Shown piece after piece: positions 7,507 through 14,548 of a DNA stretch of 14,548 nt. The first letter of the stretch is position 1. The number at the start of each line of letters is the position of its first letter. The position numbers were made by a program, and so were the translations under genes. The notes under the pieces were generated by a model. That model saw only the letters and a program-made list of their open reading frames with translations. It had not been told where the DNA came from and made no database searches. This stretch comes from Rhodospirillaceae bacterium UBA3470 (GTDB taxonomy: Bacteria; Pseudomonadota; Alphaproteobacteria; Rhodospirillales; Casp-alpha2): the NCBI GenBank assembly GCA_002378125.1, contig DFRF01000062.1, positions 1-14,548 of the forward strand, read 5' to 3'.

Positions 7507-7935
7507 CATAATCTCCATGGTTATCTGGGTACAGGCTCATACAGGGCTTTTGTAGATTAGTGCTAGCCACCCACATTGCTGCATCTCAATATAATCGGCG
7601 CCGTAATCCCACATTTAACCTTGGTAAACAGATATTTTGTTGCACTGCATAAATATTTATATCCTTTTATCCTAAATACGTTTGACATTTAACAATTTTC
7701 GAAAACGGAATTCGTTAAAATGCTGCACTGCTATATTTTTAACTCATTCAGCACTACTCTCGCGTGCCGTGCCCCTATTCAACACGATTTTGGGAAATTA
7801 ACCCTTTTTTATTAGGATTCCAGTAGAAGCAATTGATCCGACTGCAAAAGTTATTAATAGGTGAGGGCGTTTTCGTGATTAAATCTCGACGTGATACGTA
7901 TGGTGCCGCAATATAAAGGGCGCTATGATGGGGGC
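7507..7935. promoter_or_regulatory. AT-rich divergent intergenic region, phasin / carboxypeptidase
   Basis: About 430 bp separate the two divergent genes. The middle (about 7610-7860) is markedly more AT-rich than the flanking genes. It holds TGC-rich motifs listed separately, a perfect 12-bp palindrome ATAAATATTTAT (7649-7660) and a perfect 10-bp palindrome TTTTCGAAAA (7696-7705). TTGACA at 7682-7687 (+) matches a -35 consensus, but no good -10 lies at the proper spacing. No gene or RNA is supported. Confidence 0.5.
7576..7731. promoter_or_regulatory. TGC-rich motifs, candidate PhaR sites
   Basis: TGCACTGC occurs at 7641-7648 (inside TTGCACTGCA) and again at 7724-7731 (inside CTGCACTGC). 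A related TTGCTGCA is at 7576-7583. The known regulator of phasin genes in alphaproteobacteria, PhaR, binds TGC-rich DNA in phaP promoters and releases it when polyhydroxyalkanoate forms. The position upstream of a phasin gene fits that role. The assignment rests on motif type and location only. Confidence 0.4.
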
Positions 7936-9153
7936 ATGATGGGCATTCTGGTTAATAGCCGGGCATTTCGGCGCATTTTTGACCCTCGCGGTATCTCCCG
8001 CACCGGCTTTGCAACTCTGCTTCTGATCTTATTAATCGTCACTGCCACCCACAACGCCAACGCCAAATACGCGTCCATCGTCGTCAATGCGAAGACTGGC
8101 GAAATTGTCCATGGCACAAATGTGGACACACGGAACTACCCGGCATCGCTGACCAAGATGATGACCCTATTCATGGTGTTCGAAGCCTTGGATGCCAAGA
8201 AATGGACCCTGCGCTCGCGCCTGAAAGTATCGCGTCGCGCCGCCCAGCAGCCCGCATCCAAGTTGGGCCTGCGCGCGGGTCAGACCATCCGTGTTGAAGA
8301 TGCCGTCTTGGCCCTGGTGACCAAATCCGCCAACGACGTGGCTGTTGTAGTGGCCGAGAACATGCACAAGACGGAACGGAATTTCGCTCTAGCCGCTACC
8401 GCTTTAGCTCGTCAGATTGGCATGAACCGGACCACGTTCCGCAATGCCTCGGGTTTACCGCACCGCGGTCAATTGAGTACAGCGCGGGACATGGCGCGCC
8501 TAGCCCAGGTCCTAATCCATCGGCATGGCAAGTTTTACCACTACTTTGCGCGCACGCATTTTAACTACGCTGGGCGAAAGCACAGTAACCATAACAAGCT
8601 GCTTATCTCCTATGAAGGCGCCGATGGCATCAAAACCGGCTACATCCGTTCGTCGGGTTTCAACCTTGCCGCCTCGGCGAAGCGCCGGGACACGCGAATC
8701 ATCGGCGTGATTTTTGGAGGTAACAGCTCCAAACACCGCAACAATCTTATGACCCGGCTACTGAACAAGGGGTTCCGCATCATCGACGGCACTGCCGAGC
8801 CACAAATCGCGAAGGCGAAACCAAACCGTAAACCGACGAAGATCGCCAAGGCTAAAAACAAATCATCGAAGACGCGGTGGGGGGTCCAGGTCGGCGCTTA
8901 CAATCGCTACGCGCAAGCCCGCGAGTCGGCGCATATCGCCATGGATTTGGCCACTAAATACCTCGGCGCTGGCGTGATCCAAATCGTGCCGTTGAAAACG
9001 CGACGCGGACGCACTTTGTATAGATCGCGCATTCATGGCATTGGCAAACGCACGGCCTATGCAGCGTGTCGCATTTTAAAGCGGAAGAACCGCCCCTGCA
9101 TGGAATTGCGCATAAAGGACGGCGTGGAATTCGCCTCTGCGGATCCCTATTAA
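7936..9153 (+). CDS. D-alanyl-D-alanine carboxypeptidase (S11) with SPOR domain
   Basis: This is a penicillin-binding-protein-type DD-peptidase that trims the terminal D-Ala from peptidoglycan stem peptides in the periplasm. Counted from a GTG at 7891, the catalytic motifs are SLTK (86-89), SAN (146-148) and KTG (248-250). A basic stretch (RAFRRIFDPRGISRT) precedes a hydrophobic segment (LLLILLIV) and a likely signal cleavage after NANA at residue 58. After the catalytic domain comes a Lys-rich linker (about 305-328). A SPOR domain follows (about 329-410, WGVQVGAYNRYAQARESA), with cysteines C393 and C403; SPOR domains bind denuded glycan at the division site. The usual PBP5 second domain and C-terminal amphipathic anchor are not seen. 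The start is uncertain: GTG 7891, ATG 7900, ATG 7936 and ATG 7939 are all in frame. I favour 7936/7939, which lie next to a G-rich stretch and give a signal peptide of normal length. Confidence 0.93.
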   Translation: MMGILVNSRAFRRIFDPRGISRTGFATLLLILLIVTATHNANAKYASIVVNAKTGEIVHGTNVDTRNYPASLTKMMTLFMVFEALDAKKWTLRSRLKVSRRAAQQPASKLGLRAGQTIRVEDAVLALVTKSANDVAVVVAENMHKTERNFALAATALARQIGMNRTTFRNASGLPHRGQLSTARDMARLAQVLIHRHGKFYHYFARTHFNYAGRKHSNHNKLLISYEGADGIKTGYIRSSGFNLAASAKRRDTRIIGVIFGGNSSKHRNNLMTRLLNKGFRIIDGTAEPQIAKAKPNRKPTKIAKAKNKSSKTRWGVQVGAYNRYAQARESAHIAMDLATKYLGAGVIQIVPLKTRRGRTLYRSRIHGIGKRTAYAACRILKRKNRPCMELRIKDGVEFASADPY

Positions 9154-9175
9154 TCTCCTTACCGCTCCCCAAATT

Positions 9176-10561
9176 CTAGAATACGGGCGGCTCGATTCCG
9201 CTCTTCCGGAGTTGCGCCGCAAGGGTCTTCTTGAGTCGCGCCAGGCCAGCCTTATCCTTAGATTCGCACCGCGCCACTAAAACAGCTTGTGTGTTGGAGG
9301 CCCGTAAAAGCCACCAGCCATCGGCGTTTTCTACGCGCACCCCATCAATATCGTTGACCATATAGTCGTGTCCACCCCGCAACCTTTCTTGGACTTCGTC
9401 GATGACCTCGAACTTGCGATCCTCGGCGCAGTCGAAGCGGATTTCCGGTGTATTGACGTATGCTGGTAGAGAATCTCGAATTTCCGCCAGGCTTTCCGTG
9501 CCGTCGTGCAGGATTGATAACAAGCGTAAGGCCGAATAGACGGCGTCGTCATAGCCATAGTAGCGGTGGTTGAAGAAGATATGCGCGCTCATCTCCCCGG
9601 CCAGTGGCGCACCGGTCTCCGCCAGCTTAGTTTTCAAGTGCGAATGTCCAGTCATCCACAGCAAAGGGTTCCCGCCAAGGCGCATGATCTCGTCCTGAAA
9701 CAATTGGCTGGCCTTAATGTCGCAAATGATGGTGGCACCTGGGATATCGGCCAAGACGGGACGGGCCAAGATCACCAGTATCTGATCCCCCCAAAGAACG
9801 CGCCCCTGACCGTCAATGACACCAATCCGATCGCCGTCGCCATCAAACGCCAAACCAAGATCACAGCCATTTTCCGCAACGGCTGCCTTCAACTGATCCA
9901 GATTGGACTCCACCGTGGGGTCCGGATGGTGATTAGGAAACCGGCCGTCGATATCACCGTTGATGATCGTATGCCGGCCCGGCAGCCGCGCTACTAGTGC
10001 CGTCACCACCTCTCCGGCAGCGCCATTTCCTGGATCCCAGGCCACGCTCAAATCCTTGTCGCCCGCAAAACCTTGCATCAGGCGATCCACATAGGCATCG
10101 AATACCGATGCGTTGACGATTTCGCCATTACCCTCAACGTAGTCACCGGCGCTGACCCGCGCGCCCAGGGCCTGGATGTCGGCACCATAGAAGGCCCGGC
10201 CGAGCATGGTCATCTTGATCCCGTTGTAGTCAGGCGGGTTGTGTGACCCAGTAACCATGACCGCCGCATCCGTCCCAAGGTAATGGTCCGCAAAATAACA
10301 CATGGGGCTGGGCCCACATCCGGCTCGAAGGACGCGGACCCCGGCCTGCGCAAGGCCCTCGATCACCGCCGCTTCCAGAGTCGGCGAACTTAGACGCCCG
10401 TCGTAGCCGACGGCAACGCTTTGACCGCCTTCGGCGCGGAGCTGCGAACCGAAGGCCTGGCCGATGGCGCGGAACTGAGTCTCACCGATGTTTTCGCCGA
10501 TGATACCGCGGATGTCATATTCACGGAGGATCGTAGGATCGAGTCGCGTCGCCAGGGTCAT
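9176..10561 (-). CDS. Phosphomannomutase/phosphoglucomutase (AlgC/ManB-like)
   Basis: This cytoplasmic alpha-D-phosphohexomutase interconverts hexose 6-phosphates and 1-phosphates (mannose or glucose), feeding GDP-mannose and UDP-glucose synthesis. The 461-residue protein has the four-domain layout of bacterial PMM/PGM. The phosphoserine loop TGSHNP (104-109) has S106 as the phosphoryl carrier. The Mg-binding loop is DGDGDR (240-245), the sugar-specificity loop is GEMSAH (322-327), and the phosphate-binding loop is RASNTQ (420-425). The N-terminal REYDIRG is also typical. Its ATG overlaps the stop of the upstream dehydrogenase gene as ATGA (10558-10561), indicating translational coupling. It is the last gene of the galU-ugd-mutase run, and ends 22 bp from the convergent carboxypeptidase gene. 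Confidence 0.95.
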   Translation of the reverse strand: MTLATRLDPTILREYDIRGIIGENIGETQFRAIGQAFGSQLRAEGGQSVAVGYDGRLSSPTLEAAVIEGLAQAGVRVLRAGCGPSPMCYFADHYLGTDAAVMVTGSHNPPDYNGIKMTMLGRAFYGADIQALGARVSAGDYVEGNGEIVNASVFDAYVDRLMQGFAGDKDLSVAWDPGNGAAGEVVTALVARLPGRHTIINGDIDGRFPNHHPDPTVESNLDQLKAAVAENGCDLGLAFDGDGDRIGVIDGQGRVLWGDQILVILARPVLADIPGATIICDIKASQLFQDEIMRLGGNPLLWMTGHSHLKTKLAETGAPLAGEMSAHIFFNHRYYGYDDAVYSALRLLSILHDGTESLAEIRDSLPAYVNTPEIRFDCAEDRKFEVIDEVQERLRGGHDYMVNDIDGVRVENADGWWLLRASNTQAVLVARCESKDKAGLARLKKTLAAQLRKSGIEPPVF

Positions 10562-11874
10562 GACGCATCCACTCTGGCGCGCCCCACAGACACGTAGGTA
10601 AAACCAGCTGAGGCCATTTCTTCGGGATCATAGATATTGCGAAGATCGATCATCACCGGGGCTTTCAGAAGGCTCCTAGCACGCTCCAGGTCAAGGGCCC
10701 GAAACTGGTTCCATTCGGTGATGATGCTGACCGCGTCGGCGCCGCCCATGGTTTCGTAGGCGTCCGCACACCAGATTACATTCGCCATCATGGTTTCCGC
10801 TTCCTCCATGCCTTCCGGATCATAGGCCCGGATGGTGGCGCCCGCGCCTTGCAGACTGGCAACGATGTCCAAACTAGGCGAATCGCGCATATCATCTGTG
10901 TTCGGCTTAAATGTTACGCCCAGGATGGCGATGGTCTTGCCGTCGACGCCGCCGCAGGTTTCGATGATCTTGTCAGCCATCCGCGACTTGCGCTTGGTAT
11001 TGATGTCGACAACCGTCTCCACAATTCGCAAGGGCCGTTCCACATCAGCCCCTGTTTTGACCAGGGCCAGCGTATCTTTCGGGAAGCACGAGCCGCCGTA
11101 ACCCGGTCCCGCATGCAGGAACTTGCGGCCAATACGACCGTCCAGACCGATCCCCCGAGCTACATCCTGGACGTCGGCGCCGACCACTTCACAGAGATCG
11201 GCGATCTCGTTAATGAAGGTAATCTTTGTCGCTAGGAAGGTGTTCGCGGCGTACTTGATCAGCTCCGACGTCTGGCGTGAGGTGAACACGATGGGAGTTT
11301 CTGTCAGGTAGAGGGGGCGATAGAGGCTTCGCATCACGTTTTGGGCCCGTTCGCTCTTGGTGCCAATGACGACGCGGTCGGGACGCATGAAGTCTTCAAT
11401 GGCGGAGCCTTCCCGCAGAAACTCCGGATTAGATACCACGTCCACTTCGGCGTCGGGCTGCGCTTTGGCAATGATCTCCTCCACCTCTCGGCCGGTCCCC
11501 ACAGGGACGGTTGACTTGGTCACCACCACCGTATAGCCGTCAACGGCTTCGGCGATCTCCTTGGCGGCGACGAAGACATAGGATAGGTCAGCGTGTCCAT
11601 CGCCGCGCCGGCTAGGAGTGCCGACGGCGATGAACACCGCATCAGCGTTTTTTACGGCGTCCGGGAGATTCGTGGTGAATGACAGGCGACCCGCCTCAAC
11701 GTTCTTCGCTACTAGATCTTCTAGACCCGGCTCGTAGATCGGCATTTTGCCGGCTTCCAAATTGGCAATCTTGGAAACATCCTTGTCGACACAGACCACG
11801 TCGACCCCAAATTCGGAAAAACAGGCACCAGAAACCAAACCTACATATCCAGTGCCGATCATCGCAACGCGCAT
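10558..11874 (-). CDS. ugd: UDP-glucose 6-dehydrogenase
   Basis: It oxidises UDP-glucose to UDP-glucuronate in two NAD-dependent steps, supplying uronic acid for surface polysaccharides. The 438-residue protein starts with the Rossmann motif GTGYVG (7-12). The conserved site SELIKYAANTFLATKITFINE contains K207. The catalytic cysteine is C263 in GPGYGGSCFPKD. The C-terminal UDP-binding domain includes ILGVTFKPNTDDMRDSPS. The family also contains GDP-mannose dehydrogenases, but this sequence and the galU neighbour favour UDP-glucose. AAGGAGA lies about 10 bases before the ATG. The gene begins 34 bp after galU ends and overlaps the mutase gene by 4 bp, so the three form one operon. Confidence 0.96.
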   Translation of the reverse strand: MRVAMIGTGYVGLVSGACFSEFGVDVVCVDKDVSKIANLEAGKMPIYEPGLEDLVAKNVEAGRLSFTTNLPDAVKNADAVFIAVGTPSRRGDGHADLSYVFVAAKEIAEAVDGYTVVVTKSTVPVGTGREVEEIIAKAQPDAEVDVVSNPEFLREGSAIEDFMRPDRVVIGTKSERAQNVMRSLYRPLYLTETPIVFTSRQTSELIKYAANTFLATKITFINEIADLCEVVGADVQDVARGIGLDGRIGRKFLHAGPGYGGSCFPKDTLALVKTGADVERPLRIVETVVDINTKRKSRMADKIIETCGGVDGKTIAILGVTFKPNTDDMRDSPSLDIVASLQGAGATIRAYDPEGMEEAETMMANVIWCADAYETMGGADAVSIITEWNQFRALDLERARSLLKAPVMIDLRNIYDPEEMASAGFTYVSVGRARVDAS

Positions 11875-11908
11875 TGACGGAAGTCTCCTTAGATAAAGGG
11901 AAAGCGGA

Positions 11909-12778
11909 CTACAGGATCGATTGAATAATTTCGCGGACGTCGCCGTTCATTTCGTCGCGGGCGATTGCATAGGCGACGTTGGCGGCAACAAAACCGATTT
12001 TGGTCCCGCAATCAAACCGCCGGCCATCAAATCGGAGGCCGTGAAACGCCGTATCGCCAATGGTTTTTGCCAAGGCATCCGTGAGCTGGATTTCACCGCT
12101 CGTCCCTTCTTCGTGTTTGTCCAGATGGTCGAAAACTTCGGGTTGGAGAATGTAGCGGCCGATGATCGACAAGGTCGACGGCGCCTCTTCCGGGACGGGT
12201 TTTTCTATCAAGCCGCGGGCCTTGGCCAGACGGCCATCATCGGACTCCACGTCTAGGATACCGTATTGGTCCGTCTGTTCACGTGGAACATCCTCTACCG
12301 CGACCAGATTCCCGCCCGCCTCCTGATAGACATCCATCATCTGTTTAAGACAGCCGGGCGCAGCCAAAATAAGATCATCAGGCAAAACTACGGCGAAGGG
12401 CTCACCCGCGATGAACTGGCGCGCGCACCAAACGGCATGTCCAAGGCCACGTGGGCGGCGTTGGCGGGTGTAGGACATACGTCCCGGATCTGGGGTCATG
12501 CGCTCTATCACCTCCAACTCGGCGAATTTACCGCGTTCTGACAAAATCGCCTCCAGTTCGTAGGCGTGGTCGAAATGATCCTCCATGAGGTTCTTGCCGC
12601 GCCCAGTGACCAGAACGAACTCCTCAATCCCGGCCTCCATGGCCTCTTCAAGAGCGTATTGAATCAACGGCTTGTCGACAATGGGCAGCATTTCCTTAGG
12701 CATAACCTTAGTCGCCGGCAGGAAGCGCGTCCCCAGCCCGGCCACCGGAAATACGGCCTTGCGGACGGGTTGAACCAT
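11909..12778 (-). CDS. galU: UTP-glucose-1-phosphate uridylyltransferase
   Basis: GalU joins glucose 1-phosphate and UTP to give UDP-glucose and pyrophosphate in the cytoplasm. From the ATG at 12778 the protein has 289 residues, the usual size. Seen in the sequence: the nucleotide-binding GLGTRFLPATK (14-24) with the lysine of PKEMLPIVDKP, then RGLGHAVWCA, the metal-site region VVLPDDLIL, EKPVPEEAPS, TSGEIQLTDA and FDGRRFDCGTK. I chose 12778 because AGAGG lies 5-6 bases upstream and the family begins at VRKAVFPVAGLG. An in-frame ATG at 12931 would add 51 unrelated residues and overlap the neighbouring gene. It is the first gene of the nucleotide-sugar operon with ugd and the mutase. Confidence 0.97.
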   Translation of the reverse strand: MVQPVRKAVFPVAGLGTRFLPATKVMPKEMLPIVDKPLIQYALEEAMEAGIEEFVLVTGRGKNLMEDHFDHAYELEAILSERGKFAELEVIERMTPDPGRMSYTRQRRPRGLGHAVWCARQFIAGEPFAVVLPDDLILAAPGCLKQMMDVYQEAGGNLVAVEDVPREQTDQYGILDVESDDGRLAKARGLIEKPVPEEAPSTLSIIGRYILQPEVFDHLDKHEEGTSGEIQLTDALAKTIGDTAFHGLRFDGRRFDCGTKIGFVAANVAYAIARDEMNGDVREIIQSIL

Positions 12779-12909
12779 GAGAACCTCTTGATGCGCCACA
12801 GCAAACGCGTGAATACTCAGAATGCCCTTATGAATAAGGCAGAGTCTTTGTGCCACAGGCCATCGGGCACCGCAATAAGTCGATTTGTGACGTGCGTGGG
12901 CGCAAAATA
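12779..12909 (-). promoter_or_regulatory. Leader region upstream of galU
   Basis: These 131 bp separate the galU start from the upstream GlcG/HbpS-type gene on the same strand. They hold a compact inverted repeat, CCTTAT/ATAAGG (12826-12839, 2-base loop), and an AT-rich stretch at about 12900-12915. The gap is large enough for a separate galU promoter, but I see no strong -35/-10 pair. Confidence 0.3.
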
Positions 12910-13401
12910 TTATAGCTTCGATGCGTGCCAATCCGGGTCCGGTTCATCCGGCTGGCTACCCAGGCCAGCGGCCCGGATCCCTTGGATCGCGCAAAACTCA
13001 TCGCGTTCCGATGTGTCGCCACTGACTCCGATCGCGCCAAGAGTATATTGCTCGTCGTCTAACACCAGGACGCCACCCGGTACCGGCACGAAGCGCCCTT
13101 CCGATACGTCAGTTAGCGCAGCAATAAATCCCTGGCGGGCCGACAGACGATCACGTAGCAGGCGGCTGGAGGCTCCCATACCAAGCGCACCCCAGGCCTT
13201 GCCCATGGCGATCTGCGCCCGAAGTATCCCTGAACCGTCTTCGCGTTTGAAGGCAACAACGTGCCCCCCCGTATCCAAGACAGCCACCGACATAGGTTCC
13301 ATGTCATGGTCACGCGCTGTCGCAAGGGCGCCGCCTATGATCGCTTCCGCTTGCACGAGGGGTAATGTGGGGCGGGCTTTCCAAAGCTGACGTTCGACCA
13401 T
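12910..13401 (-). CDS. GlcG/HbpS family (DUF336) protein
   Basis: This 163-residue protein belongs to the GlcG/HbpS family (heme-binding protein HbpS, GlcG of glycolate operons, and subunits of some degradation enzymes). Recognisable parts are LVQAEAIIGGALATARDHDMEPMSVAVLD near the start, GGHVVAFKREDGSG, the central ISSR-like helix MGASSRLLRDR, PGGVLVLDD, and the signature GAIGVSGDTSERDEFCA. No secretion signal is visible, so a cytoplasmic location is likely. The family has no single biochemical role, and I infer no substrate. It lies on the same strand 75 bp downstream of a DOPA-dioxygenase-like gene. AGAGA about 11 bases before the ATG is a weak ribosome site. Confidence 0.85.
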   Translation of the reverse strand: MVERQLWKARPTLPLVQAEAIIGGALATARDHDMEPMSVAVLDTGGHVVAFKREDGSGILRAQIAMGKAWGALGMGASSRLLRDRLSARQGFIAALTDVSEGRFVPVPGGVLVLDDEQYTLGAIGVSGDTSERDEFCAIQGIRAAGLGSQPDEPDPDWHASKL

Positions 13402-13476
13402 ACTGCAATGTCTCTTCCATAAAAATTCCGCATACCGAGACTACCTTAGGAGACGAATACTGCGTTAAAAAGACCG

Positions 13477-13845
13477 CTACTTTACATCACTTGAATGTGT
13501 TTCAGCCTCTAAGAAGGCAATATTCAGATCCAGTTTTTCGCCTAGCCACAAAGAGTTATCCCGATGATCGGCAACATCGTCATCGGTCTCCGGATGGACC
13601 AAAACGGTGAGGCCATTCCGGTTCAGCATGAACCAAGGCACGATTTTCGGAAACTGTTCCGCGGGAAACGCGGCCTGGTACATTGGGATTGGGTGCGGCC
13701 CCACGGGCTCATCACGCCATCGGCCTATACGGATATCCGGATTGGCGCTCAAGAATTCGCGCAACGTGGCCGCTTTCGCGCGTTCCCCATCGTCGCGGTA
13801 ATAGATATGGGCGTGATAGCCATGAATGGTATTAATTTCGACCAT
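13477..13845 (-). CDS. DOPA 4,5-dioxygenase family protein
   Basis: This short protein (122 residues from the chosen start) matches the DOPA 4,5-dioxygenase family. Its fungal members open the catechol ring of L-DOPA in betalain-type pigment synthesis; bacterial members are mostly uncharacterised. The conserved histidine set is present: HAH (11-13), VGPHP (H51), VLVHPETDDD (H84) and DH (H94), together with the MLNRNGL segment. I chose the ATG at 13845 because GGGAGA lies about 6 bases upstream and the family starts near IHGYHAHIYY. The in-frame ATG at 13911 would add 22 residues lying inside the J-domain gene. From 13845 the gene overlaps the end of the J-domain gene by 14 bp, suggesting coupled translation. 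No L-DOPA-related gene is nearby, so the substrate is open. Confidence 0.88.
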   Translation of the reverse strand: MVEINTIHGYHAHIYYRDDGERAKAATLREFLSANPDIRIGRWRDEPVGPHPIPMYQAAFPAEQFPKIVPWFMLNRNGLTVLVHPETDDDVADHRDNSLWLGEKLDLNIAFLEAETHSSDVK

Positions 13846-14548
13846 CTTGGTCTCCCAACAAAACATCCTTTGCTTGATTGATCTGAGCGGCCAGGAAATC
13901 CGAACCGCCATGGTCTGGGTGCATGCCGGCGATCAGGCGCCTGTGCGCGTCCTTTACATCGGCGGCCGTAGCGCTGTCCGAAAGCCCCAAAACCTGCAGC
14001 GCCTGAGCCCGGTCCATAACGCCGAAGGGCGTCGGACTCCCGCCTTCCTCGGAGACGCTTTCCTCTCCTTCGCGCCAATCCGGATGGGCACGATCCAGAT
14101 AAGCCACGACCACACGGCCCGATTCAGGATCATCCCGGTCGCATTGCTGCCACAAGTCGACCAAGTCAGGGACGCCCATGTCATCCAGGTGGCGGCCTTT
14201 ATAGGGGCCATTGATGACCTCGCCACTCATGGCTCCGGTTTCATGGTCAAGCCACATGCGTAAAAACCGAGTTTCCAGGTCGGACGAGCCACCGGTTCCA
14301 GGCGTGCCGGGCCCAGTCCCATAGGCCTGGCGCATGCGGGCGAAAGTTTTTGCCGCCCGAGCCACTGCGCGCAAACGAAAGAACCAGGGTAGCAACGCCG
14401 GCAGCGCCGCCAGCTCCCAAGCCAGCCGGCCGCTGATGATGAAGAAAATGACGACAGAGACAACTGTTCCCAAGAGCACCCATTTCAGCACCTTCAACAG
14501 TGTCTTGGTGTCCGCCGTCGCGTACCAGCGGCCGGCCAGCAACATACC
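13832..14548 (-). CDS. Membrane-anchored J-domain protein, 5' end at window edge
   Basis: This is a DnaJ-domain protein of the alphaproteobacterial type related to mitochondrial Tim14/Pam18. At least 237 residues are in the window. Counted from an ATG at 14545, there are hydrophobic segments at about 19-38 (VLKWVLLGTVVSVVIFFIIS) and about 42-56. A Gly-rich linker and a central conserved region (LRMWLDHETGAMSGEVINGPYKG) follow, then a C-terminal J domain (about 178-237) with the HPD motif at 209-211 in GMHPDHGGSDF. HPD is the residue set that stimulates Hsp70 ATPase. The frame is still open at the window edge, so the real start is probably outside. The J domain should face the cytoplasm. Its last bases overlap the start of the DOPA-dioxygenase-like gene. 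Confidence 0.88.
   Translation of the reverse strand, partial: GMLLAGRWYATADTKTLLKVLKWVLLGTVVSVVIFFIISGRLAWELAALPALLPWFFRLRAVARAAKTFARMRQAYGTGPGTPGTGGSSDLETRFLRMWLDHETGAMSGEVINGPYKGRHLDDMGVPDLVDLWQQCDRDDPESGRVVVAYLDRAHPDWREGEESVSEEGGSPTPFGVMDRAQALQVLGLSDSATAADVKDAHRRLIAGMHPDHGGSDFLAAQINQAKDVLLGDQDGRN

Noticed and set aside
7791..7810. GGG...CCC followed by a T run as an intrinsic terminator
   Set aside because: The stem is only three base pairs and no gene ends immediately upstream on that strand.
12779..12931. N-terminal extension of galU
   Set aside because: The extra 51 residues do not resemble GalU and run into the neighbouring gene; the ATG at 12778 has a better ribosome site.
12566..13390. 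Long open frame (274 codons) on the plus strand, antisense to galU and the GlcG/HbpS-type gene
   Set aside because: It spans two well-recognised genes on the opposite strand and the gap between them, its protein is Ser/Arg/Pro-rich with no known motif, and it is explained as a shadow of GC-rich codons.
1..14548. CRISPR arrays, tRNA or rRNA genes, insertion sequences, toxin-antitoxin or phage defence genes
   Set aside because: No regularly spaced repeats, cloverleaf-type sequences, transposase motifs or terminal inverted repeats were seen on either strand.

Overview
The window looks like a chromosomal segment of an alphaproteobacterium, probably of Rhodospirillales type. The reasons are a clpS-clpA operon, a polyhydroxyalkanoate phasin with an alphaproteobacterial-style C-terminus, a D-Ala-D-Ala carboxypeptidase fused to a SPOR domain, a membrane-anchored J-domain protein, and moderately GC-rich coding sequence broken by AT-rich intergenic DNA. 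This placement comes from gene content and protein style only. No rRNA, tRNA, CRISPR array, insertion sequence or phage gene was found.

Layout. Bases 2-496 (+) are the end of an unrecognised protein built from two copies of a four-cysteine module. After about 250 non-coding bases come, all on the minus strand, a lone DppC-type ABC permease (744-1646), ClpA (1781-4117) and ClpS (4120-4485). Next is a convergent pair: an ornithine cyclodeaminase/mu-crystallin family enzyme (4687-5652, +) and a 4,5-dihydroxyphthalate decarboxylase-like protein (5660-6655, -). Their stop codons are 7 bp apart within one small hairpin. The spacer upstream of the decarboxylase-like gene has a perfect 13-bp direct repeat containing CACGTG, at 42-bp spacing. 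A phasin gene (6949-7506, -) is split by one in-frame amber codon. It is divergent from a SPOR-tailed penicillin-binding-protein-type carboxypeptidase (about 7936-9153, +), across roughly 430 bp of AT-rich DNA with TGC-rich motifs that could bind PhaR.

The right third is a minus-strand run. In transcription order it is a J-domain membrane protein (partial, at the right edge), a DOPA 4,5-dioxygenase family protein whose start overlaps it, a GlcG/HbpS family protein, GalU, UDP-glucose 6-dehydrogenase, and phosphomannomutase/phosphoglucomutase. The last three form a nucleotide-sugar module. The mutase interconverts hexose 6- and 1-phosphates, GalU makes UDP-glucose, and Ugd oxidises it to UDP-glucuronate for surface polysaccharide.

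Most of the window is ordinary housekeeping content. The points deserving a second look are the amber-interrupted phasin (the rest of the protein is intact beyond the stop), the duplicated C...NxCxxCR...C protein, the orphan permease, the two sets of short repeats in intergenic DNA, and the poorly defined oxidoreductase/decarboxylase pair. I saw no clear multi-gene system of a new kind.
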